Assembly: GCA_965153355.1 (NCBI GenBank)
Contig: OZ231128.1
Location: 4,960,001-5,024,000 of the forward strand
DNA length: 64,000 bases
Source: Flaccisagitta enflata
Lineage: Eukaryota; Chaetognatha; Sagittoidea; Aphragmophora
Direction: 5' to 3'
This document shows, piece by piece, positions 21,268 to 32,328 of this stretch. Each line of letters starts with the position of its first letter. Position 1 is the first letter of the stretch. The translations under genes and the position numbers were made by a program. A model generated the notes under the pieces. The model was not told the origin of the DNA. It saw only the letters and a program-made list of their open reading frames with translations, and did no database searches.

Positions 21268-21716
21268 CTTTGGATATCGGACGTGTCTCATGTTGGGATA
21301 AATATCTTCCGCGTTTTCAACCTCCGCGTCCGAATAGTTTCTCTCCTTGTAATCATCGCTGTCAGTATCGCTGTCAGTATCGCTGTCAGTATCGCTGTCA
21401 GTAACGCTTCCGGCGTTGTCATCATTGGGACCATTGTCATTGGCACCTCTTTTAACGCTACCTCCACTTCCACCTCTATCACTCCTACTACCACCAACGC
21501 TACCACTATTATCGCCGTTTCCACCACCACCACCACCACCCCCCTCACTGCCGCCACCGCCGCCACCGCCGCCACTATTGGGACTTTTGCCGCTTCTCTG
21601 GTTTTCGTACCAAGGATAACGATAAATGGCGACGCGAGTGTCATTTATTTCGAGAAAGGCGAGAAAGTTTCCGTCGGGCGACCACCAGAGAGCGCAATCT
21701 GACGACAGAATTTCTT
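21268..21716 (-). CDS. DPP-family propeller exon with Gly-rich and Asp/Ser/Thr insertion
   Basis: A 449-nt exon between TTTCAACAG and a GTGAGA donor. With the preceding exon it reads YEEEILSSDCALWWSPDGNF, then LAFLEINDTRVAIYRYP, the hallmark WWSPDG.FLAF..ND..V segment of DPP proteins. It ends NMRHVRYPK. Between the two conserved parts lies an insertion of roughly 90 residues absent from typical family members. It contains Gly runs, Ser/Asp-rich sequence and TDSD repeats encoded by a 12-bp (CGCTGTCAGTAT)n minisatellite. Entry phase 1 (G+AA) and exit phase 0 match its neighbours. The insertion would lie in a surface loop of the propeller; this is inference. Confidence 0.9.
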
Positions 21717-21778
21717 CTGTTGAAAGTCCGATAGAGGAGAAATGGAGAAACGGAAGGAATGTATATATATATTGGGAA

Positions 21779-21938
<160 letters not shown>

Positions 21939-22080
21939 CAGAGAGGAAGGTAAAAGAAAACAAATTATTCAAACGAACTCCTCTACCATGTGCTTCTCAT
22001 ATGTTCATTTTTCTTTTTCAGTTTCTTTATCTTGTCGAAAAGGGGAAGGGCAAATGCAAGTGAGGCTGAGGGGATCGCTG

Positions 22081-22208
22081 TTTTTAGGTGCGACAAAGCA
22101 CCTCTATAACTGGCTGTGTCCGTTGGTTGGTTGGTCTGTTGGTCTGTGGGGTAACGCATTCGTTCGACGATCCACACGTCGCACCTTATTGGCCTACTTG
22201 GCGTTGTT
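22081..22208 (-). mobile_element. HINE-like element, GGTGCGAC subfamily
   Basis: Reads TTTTTAGGTGCGACAAAGCACC, GTCCGTTGGTTGG repeats, then GTCGCACCTTATTGGCCTAC and GTTGTT. In element orientation the 5' word AGGTGCGAC is the exact complement of the 3' arm GTCGCACCT. Confidence 0.7.
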
Positions 22209-22469
22209 AATGAACAATAAGGAACGTTGCTCTGACTTGGACATAGTTTGCATATTTCAGAAAGGCGGTTAATGCATACATTTTAAGCAGTTCTTTTGTC
22301 TTCCGATTCATTAACGTTCACAGACTGTTTCATTCCGTCAAAGGTAACTATTTGAATGAAGCTTTCTCAGTGATTCTGTGGTTTCAGTATCGATTTAGGA
22401 AATGTTAAGGGCGTAATATTCGGTATCCCTTTGTTAAGTGATGACTTGGGAAAAGCAAATGTACAGCAT

Positions 22470-23055
22470 TGTGCAGTGACTGCGTGGTTAAAAGCGACCA
22501 TATAGCATTGCACAGTGACTGTGTGGTGATAAGCGACCGTAGATCATTGTACAGTGACTGTGTGGCGATAAGCGACTATACAACATTGTACAGTGCCTGT
22601 GTGGAGATAAGCGACATTGTACAGTAGAGTGGGCTCAGTTTGGGCACTTGATTGAAACATTATTTCCAAGCACTTTATATGTTCCATTTGGACATTAAGA
22701 GCCTGATCTCATTGGAAAAGCGATTTGGACTTGATCTAGGCACCAGGTCATCAATGCTGTAGTTGTATAGAATCTCTATAGGAGAAATCACTCACTTCAG
22801 CAATCAATTCTATACAACTACAGCATTGATGGCGTGGTGCCTAGATCAAGTCCAAATCAATTTTCCTAAGAGATTGGGCTCTTAATCTGCAAAAGGAACA
22901 TGAAAAGTGCTAGGAAACAGTGTTTCCTTTGAATGCCCATATTGAGCCCAATCTATTGCATAGTGACTGCGTGGTGACTAACAGTAGTGTACAGTGACTC
23001 TGTGGTGATTAGTGACCATACAGTATTGTAAAGTGACTGCGTGGTGATAAGCGAC
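22470..23055. repeat. 39-bp minisatellite split by a MITE
   Basis: About four units like CATTGTACAGTGACTGTGTG + GTGATAAGCGACCATA run from 22,470 to 22,620. After the MITE about three more run to 23,055. The break falls in the GTACAGTGACTG part of the unit. Confidence 0.85.
22622..22958. mobile_element. Mariner-like foldback MITE inside the minisatellite
   Basis: Ends CAGTAGAGTGGGCTCAGTTT and, inverted, GAGCCCAATCTATTG. The internal arms include CTTGATCTAGGCACC and GGTGCCTAGATCAAG. Left flank is TA; the right flank is CA where the minisatellite consensus predicts TA. Confidence 0.85.
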
Positions 23056-23239
23056 GAGACGCGTGAAAGATGTTATGGAAGTGATGAAATGTGGAAAAAA
23101 AAGAAACGGAAAAAGAAACGAAGGAAGAAGCAAACCGAGAATGAAAAATGGGAAAAGTTGTTAAGTTTTTTACGCGACGATGCAAAACAGTCATTTGACT
23201 GATAGACACACATCTTCAAAGGATTGTTGGGTATATGAG

Positions 23240-23262
23240 CAGAAGAGAGAGAGAGAGAGAGA

Positions 23263-23356
<94 letters not shown>
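23240..23356. repeat. (GA)n(CA)n microsatellite
   Basis: A short GA run grades into about 45 CA dinucleotides. Confidence 0.97.
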
Positions 23357-23357
<1 letters not shown>

Positions 23358-23439
23358 ATCTTCGTAATTGTGTACGTGACTGAGTGTGACTCGATTCTTC
23401 CTCTGTCCTTCGAAGCCTTTTACTTTACAAATACTCTGT

Positions 23440-23700
23440 ACATTGAAGTGTGTTGTGCGCAGGTGCGTTGAGCGCAGGTTTTGCAAATTGTAGTGTGTTG
23501 TGCGCGCGAGCGGCATGGTGCGTTGTGCGCAAGCTTTGCACATTGAAGTGTGTTGTGCGCGCGAGCGGCATGGTGCGTTGTGCGCAGGCTTTGCACATTA
23601 GAGTGTGTTGTGCGCGCGAGCGGCATGGTGCGTTGAGTGCAGGCTTTGCACATTGAAGTGTGTTGTGCGCGCGAGCGGCAAGGTGCGTTGTGCGCAGGTT
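23440..23700. repeat. GC-rich minisatellite (about 57-bp unit)
   Basis: About five copies of a unit containing GTGTGTTGTGCGCGCGAGCG, GCATGGTGCGTTG and CAGGCTTTGCACATTGAA. Long frames on both strands come from the repeat. Confidence 0.88.
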
Positions 23701-23827
23701 GTGTCGTTTTTCAATTTAATAAAGAGGTGACGTCTTCATGTATCATTCCTGATTGTGTGAAAAGGTCGTGCAGACGTTCTTTGACCTTAACCATTTATCA
23801 TAGGACAGAGAGATTTATGAATCCGTT

Positions 23828-23970
23828 TAAAGTCGCGGACACGCGACTCTACACCTTGCCGTGTCGGTCGGTATGTCGGCATGTCCGTCGATCCGTCGGT
23901 CACATTTTTTTCGCATTACTGCTCTTGTCCATCCGTCCGCGGCTGGATTGCCGTATATCCGGCCTTGTTT
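23828..23970 (-). mobile_element. HINE-like element, GTCGCGGACA subfamily
   Basis: AGTCGCGGACACGCGACTCT, then ACACCTTGCCGTGTCGGTC, ending GGATTGCCGTATATCCGGCC + TTGTTT. The next 40 bp (GATGCGTCCTCGCATCTCTA) is the hairpin of another subfamily abutting it. Confidence 0.7.
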
Positions 23971-24273
23971 ACATGCGTCCTCGCATCTCTATGAGGTCAT
24001 GTTGGTCCGTCGGTCGTTTGGTTGGTCCGTCACGCAAACATTTTGCTTTATTTCAACAGAGAAGCTGTGACAGTCTCATGATTGTTGTGAATTTTGATAA
24101 TTCTAAGGGTAGCTGTGAGGGGTAAGGATGAAACACCAGTTAGAGCTCCCAAAACTATTGTCCTTATTCTAGAATTTTTGTTGTAAAGTAATATTGTCCA
24201 ACTTATATATTAGATTATTCATCTATCTCATCTATAGAAGACACTCATTCATACAATTACTGCTCCTTCATAA

Positions 24274-24481
24274 AACAAGGGCGGATACACGGCTACCCCA
24301 GTCGCGTGCGGGTGGGCAGGGGCCATAATTGAGGTCATTGAAGCATTTGGGCAGAAGCAGTATGGCCAAAAACCCCAATGACGCCAAAAGTGTAAAGTGT
24401 GACGGACGGACGGACGGACGGACGGACTGACGGACGGACCGACAAAGCGGGGTGTAGAGTCGCGTAGCACGCGACTAAAAA
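24274..24481 (+). mobile_element. HINE-like element, complete, GTCGCGTGC subfamily
   Basis: A clean copy. It has AACAAGGGCGGATACACGGC, CCAGTCGCGTGCGGGTGGGC, an AGGGGC box, (GGAC)n, AAGCGGGGTGTAGAG and the hairpin GTCGCGTAGCACGCGAC followed by TAAAAA. The 5' word AGTCGCGTGC is the exact complement of the arm GCACGCGACT. About 207 bp with no coding capacity. Confidence 0.85.
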
Positions 24482-24750
24482 TACTGTTCATTCATGTTCA
24501 ATTGTTCATAGTGGACGCGTCGTTGCCCTATTTGGCCTTCATTCCAGTGATGATATTCGATATCAAACCGCGGGAACCCCGTTTACCATTCAAAACGTCT
24601 AACCCTTACCACTCTGCCCTGAGTACTTGAGACCCCCAATATCACCCCTGAACCCACCCTCCTCCCTTTACTCGGCCACCGCCCGCAAAAGAGATGAAAA
24701 GAAAAGAGCTCATTGGATGAAGAGTGAAAGAGACAATTGGGGTGACTGAC

Positions 24751-24811
24751 CTTCGTAAATCCAATCTGGAACGCCGTTGAAGATGACGCCTTTTCTACCG
24801 GAGGAAGTGAC
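24751..24811 (-). CDS. DPP-family exon, propeller (GRKGVIFNGVPDWIYE)
   Basis: A 61-nt exon directly after (CT)n-CAG, with a GTCAGT donor. It reads VTSSGRKGVIFNGVPDWIYE + G. This matches the DPP-family stretch ...TG..G.I.NG..DW.YEEE, completed by the next exon. Entry is phase 0 after DEDVQ and exit phase 1. The acceptor's pyrimidine tract is itself the microsatellite. Confidence 0.9.
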
Positions 24812-24812
<1 letters not shown>

Positions 24813-24907
<95 letters not shown>

Positions 24908-24925
24908 GAGGGAAAGAGCAAGAGA
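24813..24925. repeat. (GA)n then (GACA)n microsatellite at a splice acceptor
   Basis: On the minus strand it reads (CTGT)n(CT)n ending CTCTCTCAG|G at the exon above. Confidence 0.97.
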
Positions 24926-25224
24926 GAGAGAAAGAGCAAGAGCAAAAGTGTGTGTCAGAACGACGAACTTGACGCCTGATACGTACTCTTTTGAGTGAGA
25001 AAACAATTTGAATGTATTGCTCAAAGTTGGGAGTGAATAAAGAAGTTGGCCTTTGGTCTACATCACACATCAAGCTGTCAGAACCTTCTTTTTAAGCGCG
25101 ACTCGATTTATCTCACTTTGCAGGTTCATCGGTTTTGACATGGTACAGCTTTCGGTCGTTTTTTTTTTCAGTTTTTGACTCGTACACATAACCCCGTCAA
25201 TAATCCTGACCCACCCGTGAAACG

Positions 25225-25450
25225 GCCATAGCACCTATAAAAGTCCTATATACACCTCGCTATAACGGATCTAGGAGTAACGGAAATCCGCCTAAAACGG
25301 ATTTGAAATGTTGGTCCCTATAGAATATTCCTCTTTGATTCTTTTGTCGGCAAAAATAGAAATCCGCACGTTACAGATAAAAGTTATAAGTCCCTTGACA
25401 ATCCCAGCCCGAAAAAATGGGTCCACCTGCTACAGATTTCAATCAAGTTT
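25225..25450. mobile_element. Possible eroded relative of the 44,728 MITE
   Basis: CCTCGCTATAACGGAT, GGAAATCCGCC and TTGGTCCCTATAG resemble parts of the element at 44,728, but the ends are not clear. Confidence 0.35.
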
Positions 25451-25590
25451 TTTTATAATGTAACTTCTCCAAAGTGCTATTTAACCTTGCAAATCCTAGG
25501 CAAACCCGCCAATAAGGTAAATGATTTTCAGTCCCTTTAAAGATTTTAAAGTTATTTCTTTATTGGCGGCAAGGCAACACTTTTTTCCCT

Positions 25591-25713
25591 TTATTAGTCG
25601 CGGACATGCGACTATACACCTTGCTGTGTCGGTCTGTAGGTAAGTAACATTTCCGCCAAACCGTCATTCCTGCCAAACTGTCCGCGACTGTCTTGCCGTG
25701 TATCCGGCCTTGT
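25591..25713 (-). mobile_element. HINE-like element, GTCGCGGACA subfamily
   Basis: TTATTAGTCGCGGACATGCG, ACCTTGCTGTGTCGGTC, ACTGTCCGCGACTGTCTTGC and GTATCCGGCCTTGT. In element orientation the 5' word AGTCGCGGACA pairs with the 3' arm TGTCCGCGACT over 11 of 11 bases. Confidence 0.75.
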
Positions 25714-26062
25714 AGTTTTAGCGGAATGTTGTCCTTGAACGCTTCTGTGTATTTTAAAGTCATTCTTATATTTGCAATAAGGCGGCTTCATTATGAAGAA
25801 TGATTTGGTCCAGTCTTTTGACATGCGTTCTAGTTAAGCTCAACTGTAGATGGTGTTTTTTTTTGTTTGCATTGTGTTTCGAACAAAATTCGTTGACTTA
25901 ACCACCTCCGGAATATTTCCTCACTCGTGTTTCCATTTATCTTTATACACAAAATGACCCCACTTATCACGATTGATGTTCCCTTTTTGATTGATTGTTC
26001 ATTGTTGTGGTGTTGTTCCTAGTTAGGATGGATCAATGTTAATCCGTTATTCCTCTCTGTTA

Positions 26063-26451
<389 letters not shown>

Positions 26452-26459
26452 CTGTCGCC

Positions 26460-27760
26460 TTGGTCGTTTTCCTACGTCGCGTCAGGTCGGTTTTTAAGTT
26501 TTATGTTTTTCATTATCATTTGGTAAATAGAATTTGGAAATAGATCCCAAGGACATATTGATATCGTTTTCCCGTCTGTTGACTCAATGTTTATACCTAT
26601 CATTTTTCATGTCTTTCCGGTTTATCGAAATATAAAGCTGGGACAGCGTTCATATACATTTAGAATGTCCCTATTTCCTTGACTATTGCTTGTAGAGCAT
26701 GAATGGACGCATAAACCCGCCGTTTCAATGTACGGACAAGTTCCCCCATCCTAATCGTTTAAAATCGATCATATCACTCGTCTGTTTTTCTCTGTTTTGA
26801 TTGTGCTCCATTGTCAATTTTCTCTTCCTTTTAAACACACTCCTTACTCACGCCTCGCACTACCGAGTAGACGCGGCTAGCTCTGAAGTTTGTAAATCCG
26901 TGCCCTGCATACTGGATAGTACTCCAGTGGATAGTGTTCAGGCCCAGAACTAATCCGCGGCACTGCCTTCTTAATCCGAGGCGTACCAGCACATTGCGGC
27001 AATTCTCAGCGAATAATTTCGATCATCTCCTAGTTTTTTCTTCGATTATTTTGAAGATATAGATCGAATCAGATGTAGTAGGTTCAGTAATCAAAACTGT
27101 GTTCAATACTACTAATCGCATAAATGTGTTTATTTGATTGTTGACATGAATTTGAAAATTTACCTAAATTTCTATCCCGATTCTGATTGACTGTTGTCAG
27201 ATCAATTTACCATTTTAAAAGAAAGTAATCTAAAAACCGCATTATGCAAATAGAGTTTTTTCACGCTGGCATCATAGCCATTCCTTTATATCCTTCAACC
27301 CTATGTCCCTTTCTTTCACAAATTGATTAAAATATCAAAATAGCCTTTCAACTCGCTTTTCCAAATATTACTTCAAAATACCTTCCATTTGAGACCAGTC
27401 TGTAGCTCTATTCGTTTAGAAATGAAAGCAATTTAAATGAAAACAGTCCAAATGACAATTTTTTGCAAAGAAGCAAATTGAATATGATGACGTCTAGTTC
27501 TGTACATGTTCCGAGGATCAAATCTTTGTAAAAATATCCTGGGAGTTAGACTTTACAAAATGCATCCACATTATCTCTCAGGAACTCTCTTTTAGAATTC
27601 AATTATCTCTTTTACTTTTTTAGTTACGTCATCATAGAATATTTCCAACGCAAAAAATCATAATGCAGGTGGGTCATCAACCCTTTTTTCATTCTTTCCT
27701 TTACATGCTTTGCTACGTTTTTTGTTCATCATAATCTAGCTCCCTCTGCTCTTATCTTCC
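26460..27760. other. Unique-looking sequence without recognised features
   Basis: Balanced composition and no repeats with obvious ends. No exon on either strand was recognised before the candidate at 27,763. Confidence 0.45.
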
Positions 27761-27762
27761 AG

Positions 27763-27892
27763 CTTCCGAGACAACCCATTCCCTTCTGAGCAGCGATGCT
27801 ACGCCCTGCACCTGAACCAGCACCCCTACAAGTTTCCAGTACAAAGCCCAAATTCCATTAAGTACAGTGAGATGGGAGCAAAGACAACCTAG
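27763..27892 (+). CDS. Candidate terminal exon of an unidentified gene
   Basis: A strong pyrimidine-rich acceptor (CTCTTATCTTCCAG) is followed by an open frame of 42 codons to TAG. It reads FRDNPFPSEQRCYALHLNQH, then PYKFPVQSPNSIKYSEMG. The composition looks like real protein, unlike the repeat-derived frames around it. I do not recognise the family and see no partner exon upstream on the plus strand, so this could be chance. Confidence 0.3.
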
Positions 27893-28099
27893 ATTGGACT
27901 CCCATGAGTAGTCTGAGGGCTATGAGGGTCTATCCGCAGTTTTTCCCATGAAGATGATGATGGAGGTGGCGCTGGCGCTGGCGCTGGCGACGGCGACAAT
28001 GAAGGCATTAACAATGAAGTTTTTGTTGTTCTTTTTTTTCTTTAGCTTTTTTTGTTTCTTCCCTTTTTTCTTTGTTCTCTTTTTTCATTTTCTTTTTTT

Positions 28100-28105
28100 C
28101 CGTCG

Positions 28106-28139
<34 letters not shown>

Positions 28140-28143
28140 TGTT

Positions 28144-28205
<62 letters not shown>

Positions 28206-28370
28206 TGTTGTCGTCGTTGTCATCGTTGTCGTAGTCGTTGTTGTCGTCGTTGTCGTCGTCGACATTGTCAACGTCGTTGTCGTCGTCGTGGTCATCGTTG
28301 TCATCGTCGTTGTCATTGTCGTCGTCGTTGTCGTGGTCATCGTCGTCATCGTCGTCGCCGCCCCCGTCAT
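28100..28370. repeat. (TCG/TTG)n trinucleotide array
   Basis: Imperfect (GTC)n with GTT and ATC variants. Long frames here, such as Asp-rich or Thr-rich ones, are translation artefacts. Confidence 0.95.
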
Positions 28371-28619
28371 TAAATTTGAGAACAATGTCGGCCATGATGA
28401 CAACATTGGGGATGATGATGGTAATGGCGATGGCGATGGCGACGGCGAAGGCGACGGGAAGTGTAAACAAGTCATTGCTATCGCCATCACCATCGCTTCT
28501 CTTTCTCCTGCTCTACATTGCCAGCGCCAGCGCCAGCGCCATCGACATCGCCACCACCTTACCTCCTGCTTTTGCAAACTTTTTTCGTTTTTTTAAAACT
28601 CTTTCTCGTCATCTTCATT

Positions 28620-29076
28620 GTCATCGCCATCGCCTCCGCCACCATTCCTCCTCCTTCTATTCCAGCTCCGGGTCAACAGGAGTACCAGCGCCATCACCGT
28701 CACCATCGCCAACGCCAGAGCCACCTCATCTTCCTCCTCAAGTCATTATCTCACTTTTTTTCTTTTTCTGATTTGCTAATATTCATTTGCAACTGTGACG
28801 AAAATCATGACATCAAGATCATATGATGGAACATTGTCCTGATGATGACAAAACAATGTCTCCGCTATGTCGGCATAAGCTGACCTAGGAGATCTATTTG
28901 CTATTCTATTCTATTCTATTCTATTTATTTTCTCCAATGCTAGCGCCATCGCCATCGCCTCTGCCACCAATTCCTCCTCCTCCTTCTATTCCAGCTCCAG
29001 GTCAACAGGAGTACCAGCGCCATCGCCGTCGACATCGCCCGCGCCAAAGCCACCTCTTCTTCCTCCTCAAGTCATT
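28620..29076. repeat. Direct duplication of about 120 bp
   Basis: TTCTATTCCAGCTCC, GGTCAACAGGAGTACCAGCG, CCATCGCC and TCTTCCTCCTCAAGTCATTA appear in the same order at 28,656-28,747 and 28,985-29,075. A TTCTATTCCAG acceptor-like site precedes each. Confidence 0.85.
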
Positions 29077-29268
29077 ATTTTCCTGACACTCTTGTATCTT
29101 GAAAAAATAATGCGGGTAAATCAGCAGTTAGACCTAGAATAGACCTGCGGATAAACCTGCGGATAACACTATGGAGCACTTAAAACTGCGGATAAAACTG
29201 CGGATAAGGGCTTTTTCAATGTAAAAGCCCTGCTCTCAGCCCCCAGACTACAACTACCTCAGATTGGA

Positions 29269-29771
29269 GGATAGATTTTAAGTATCTTATTTCATTTGAT
29301 TCATAAAAAAAGTTGAGGTCTTTACTAATCAAAGATTGCTCTTTTGAGTGTATATATATGCTTCTCTGCAACTTAAACTTAAAATTTCATTTTTGCACCT
29401 TTTTACCTATTTCATCAGGTAGGACAAACAATTTTACATGATGTTGAAAAAAAAATCAGCTCTATTGTACCATTTTTACAGGTTTCATGGCTGTTTTTAA
29501 CTTTGCTGAAATACTAATTTACAATATTTCTCTTTATGAAACAAAGTTATGAAATCTGTAAAACCGATTGAGCTGATTTTTTTCATAATTAAGTAAAATT
29601 TTTTTGCACAATCTGATGAGATAGGTTAATTCGTTGACAAATGAAGTCCTGAAAAAGTCAAGTCATAAATTGATGTTTCAGAGAAGCACATATATTTATT
29701 CAATAAAACAGCACTCAATTAGCACAAATTTTTCATGAATCAAATGGAACTACGATACTTAAAATCTATCC
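29269..29771. mobile_element. Foldback MITE, about 500 bp
   Basis: GGATAGATTTTAAGTATC at the left is mirrored at 29,754-29,771. Arms continue inward with divergence (GCTTCTCTG and CAGAGAAGC; AAATCAGCTC and GAGCTGATTT). Confidence 0.8.
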
Positions 29772-29920
29772 GTCGTGTTTACTCCCATCGAACTGTACTA
29801 ACGCGTCCATTCCATCCGGCGCCACATCCCTAATACCAAGAGGAGATAAAACCCAACCCCCTACAGACTTTGAAATCGATTTGCGCTCACTCTTGTCTGT
29901 AGACTGTACATGTATCTCAC

Positions 29921-30215
29921 CTGGACATCCTCATCACTCATTTGTGAGCGGTAATAAATGTTGTTTTGATAAACATAGACGAAGGCATGATTACGAGGGC
30001 TCCACTTGACGAGTTGAAGGCGGATTGGAGCCTCGTTCAGGAAGGTGGAAGGGAAGGTGGAGGAAGTGGAGGAGGAGGAAGAGGAGGATGAGGATGAAGA
30101 AGGAGATGAAGACGAGGATGAGGATGAAGAAGGAGATGAGGATGAGGAGGAAGACGAAGAAATGTTCTTTTTTTGAGCGATATTGCGATGATTTGGGATT
30201 AAATCGATAAGCCGT
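29921..30215 (-). CDS. DPP-family propeller exon with a Ser run and apparent frameshift
   Basis: The 3' part is secure. Before a GTGAGA donor it reads LNEAPIRLQLVKWSPRNHAF, then VYVYQNNIYYRSQMSDEDVQ, matching the DPP segment ..W.P.G..L.Y....NIYY. Upstream in the same frame are about 30 Ser codons (with Pro and Thr) encoded by an imperfect GAGGATGA-type repeat. The best acceptor (CCCATCGCAG, 30,216-30,218) opens with TAYRFNP in phase 0, which resembles the family's ...SFTA.Y... stretch and fits the previous exon's exit phase. That frame differs from the Ser/VKWSP frame, so a one-base shift, an extra small exon or an assembly error must intervene. Total length with this acceptor is 295 nt. Confidence 0.75.
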
Positions 30216-30285
30216 CTGCGATGGGATATGATGGAAGAAAAGACGGATGAAAAAAAGATAGTTGAAAATATTGGGAATAAAAGAA

Positions 30286-30495
30286 AACAAAGCCGGATAC
30301 ACGGCTACCGAAGTCGCGTGCGGGTGGGCAGGGGCAGCGAAAAAAAGCTAAGCGTGACGGACGGACGGACGGACGGACGGACGGACGGACGGACGGACGG
30401 ACAGACGGACGGACAGACGGACAGACGGACGGACAAATGGACTGACAGACAGACGGACAGAGCGGGTTGTAGAGTTGCGTGCACGCGACTAAAAA
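30286..30495 (+). mobile_element. HINE-like element, complete
   Basis: AACAAAGCCGGATACACGGC, GAAGTCGCGTGCGGGTGGGC, (GGAC)n, GCGGGTTGTAGAGTTGCGTG and CACGCGACTAAAAA. Confidence 0.85.
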
Positions 30496-30539
30496 TGAGC
30501 GGTGGAAAATAACGAAAAGGCGATAAAGATGGAGTCGAA

Positions 30540-32230
30540 CTATCTAGGAAATAAATATACGGACACCTAACCATGACAATAGCAGCTAAACTTTTTTATC
30601 CAGTAAAAATCAGATCAGATCAGATCAGAGCAGATCCAGATAAAAGCAGATCAACAAACTATGGCAAAAAATCTTTCATTCAAGAGCAAGTAGAGCTCAC
30701 TAGCTCAATCTGTTTTAAAGTGGACCAATCCCGCCACATGCACAAGTTGAGCTAGCTGCATTATTTCCAGTCGCAAAAAAAAAATTGAGTAACGAGGCTA
30801 AAAAAGACTCAATCTTGTGTAAAAAAACCTAGGGAATCCAACCGTGACATTTTTAGAGCCCTACGTGGGGGCATTTAAAAACGGCCCCCAAAAAACACCC
30901 AAAAATGGCTATTTTTGGGTATTTTTGGCCAAAATTTGGTACTTAAATGGAGGCCAAGTGTTTAATTTCATAGTTGGGGACACTTCAAGATGTAAGAGAC
31001 TAGTAAAACAAGAATCATGATGATGGGGCTATTGTGGGGTACCTAAAAAGGCCCAAAAAGGGCCCCTAAAGCGAAAAATAAATAGTTTTTTTTTCATGGA
31101 GGCCAAAAAAATTATTGGAATGCCTTCAAATTTGAAATGGAAGTTCCTTATAAATGCAACTACCATCATGCAAAAATTTGTGGCCCTCCTTAAATGGCTT
31201 CATAGGAAAATTTGGCCACAATAACAAAAAATCGCTCCAAAAAAATCAGTTTTTTTAGTTCATTGACCTAAAAACAATATTTTAAGGTCAGGGTACCCCA
31301 ATTTTTTTTTCTATTTTGCTAATATAAGATGTTTGGAGGTTCCAAAAAAAATTTCAGGCCATATTTCAAAAAAATGGCTAAGATATGACCATTTTAAGCG
31401 ACGTGGTAAAAATGGAAAACGCCAAAAATGGTCATTTTTTGTGATTTTTTTAAACAATTGGGTACAAAAAGGGGTCCCGTTTATCTTAATTCATAGTTGG
31501 GGACACTACAAGATGTAAGAGATTATAAAAACAGGAATCATGATGATGGGGCTATTGTGGGGTACCTAAAAAGGCCCAAAAAGGGCCCCTAAAGCAAAAA
31601 ATATATAGTTTTTTTTAAATAGTGACTACAAAAATGAATGGAATGCCTTCCAATTGGAAATGAAAGTTCCTAATAAATGCAACTACCATCATGTAAAAAT
31701 TTGTGGCCCCCCTTAAATGGCTTCATAGGAAAATTTGGCCACAAAAACCAAAAATCGCTCCAAAAAAATCAGTTTTTCTAGTTCATTGACCTAAAAACAA
31801 TATTTTAAGGTCAGGGTACCCCAATTTTTTTTTCTATTTTGCTATTATAACATGTTTGGAGGTTCCAAAAAAAATTTCAGGACATATTTCCAAAAAATGG
31901 CTGAGATATGACCATTTGAAGTGAAAGGGTAAAACTGAAAAACGACGATAATGGCCATTTTTTTAGATTCATTGAAAACATTTGGTACAAAAAGAGGTCC
32001 CAATAGTTTCAATTCATAGTTAGGGACACTTCAAGATGTAAGAGACTAGGAAAACAAGAATCATTATGATGGGGCTATTGTGGGGTGTATTGGGGTGGGG
32101 GTGTATGGACCGACGGACGGACCAACGGACCGACGGACAAAGCGGGGTGTAGAGTCGCGTAGCACGCGACTAAAAAGAAATAACCATTTTTAGTCAAAGA
32201 CATGCAAATCTACACCTTGCTTTGTCGGTC

Positions 32231-32328
<98 letters not shown>

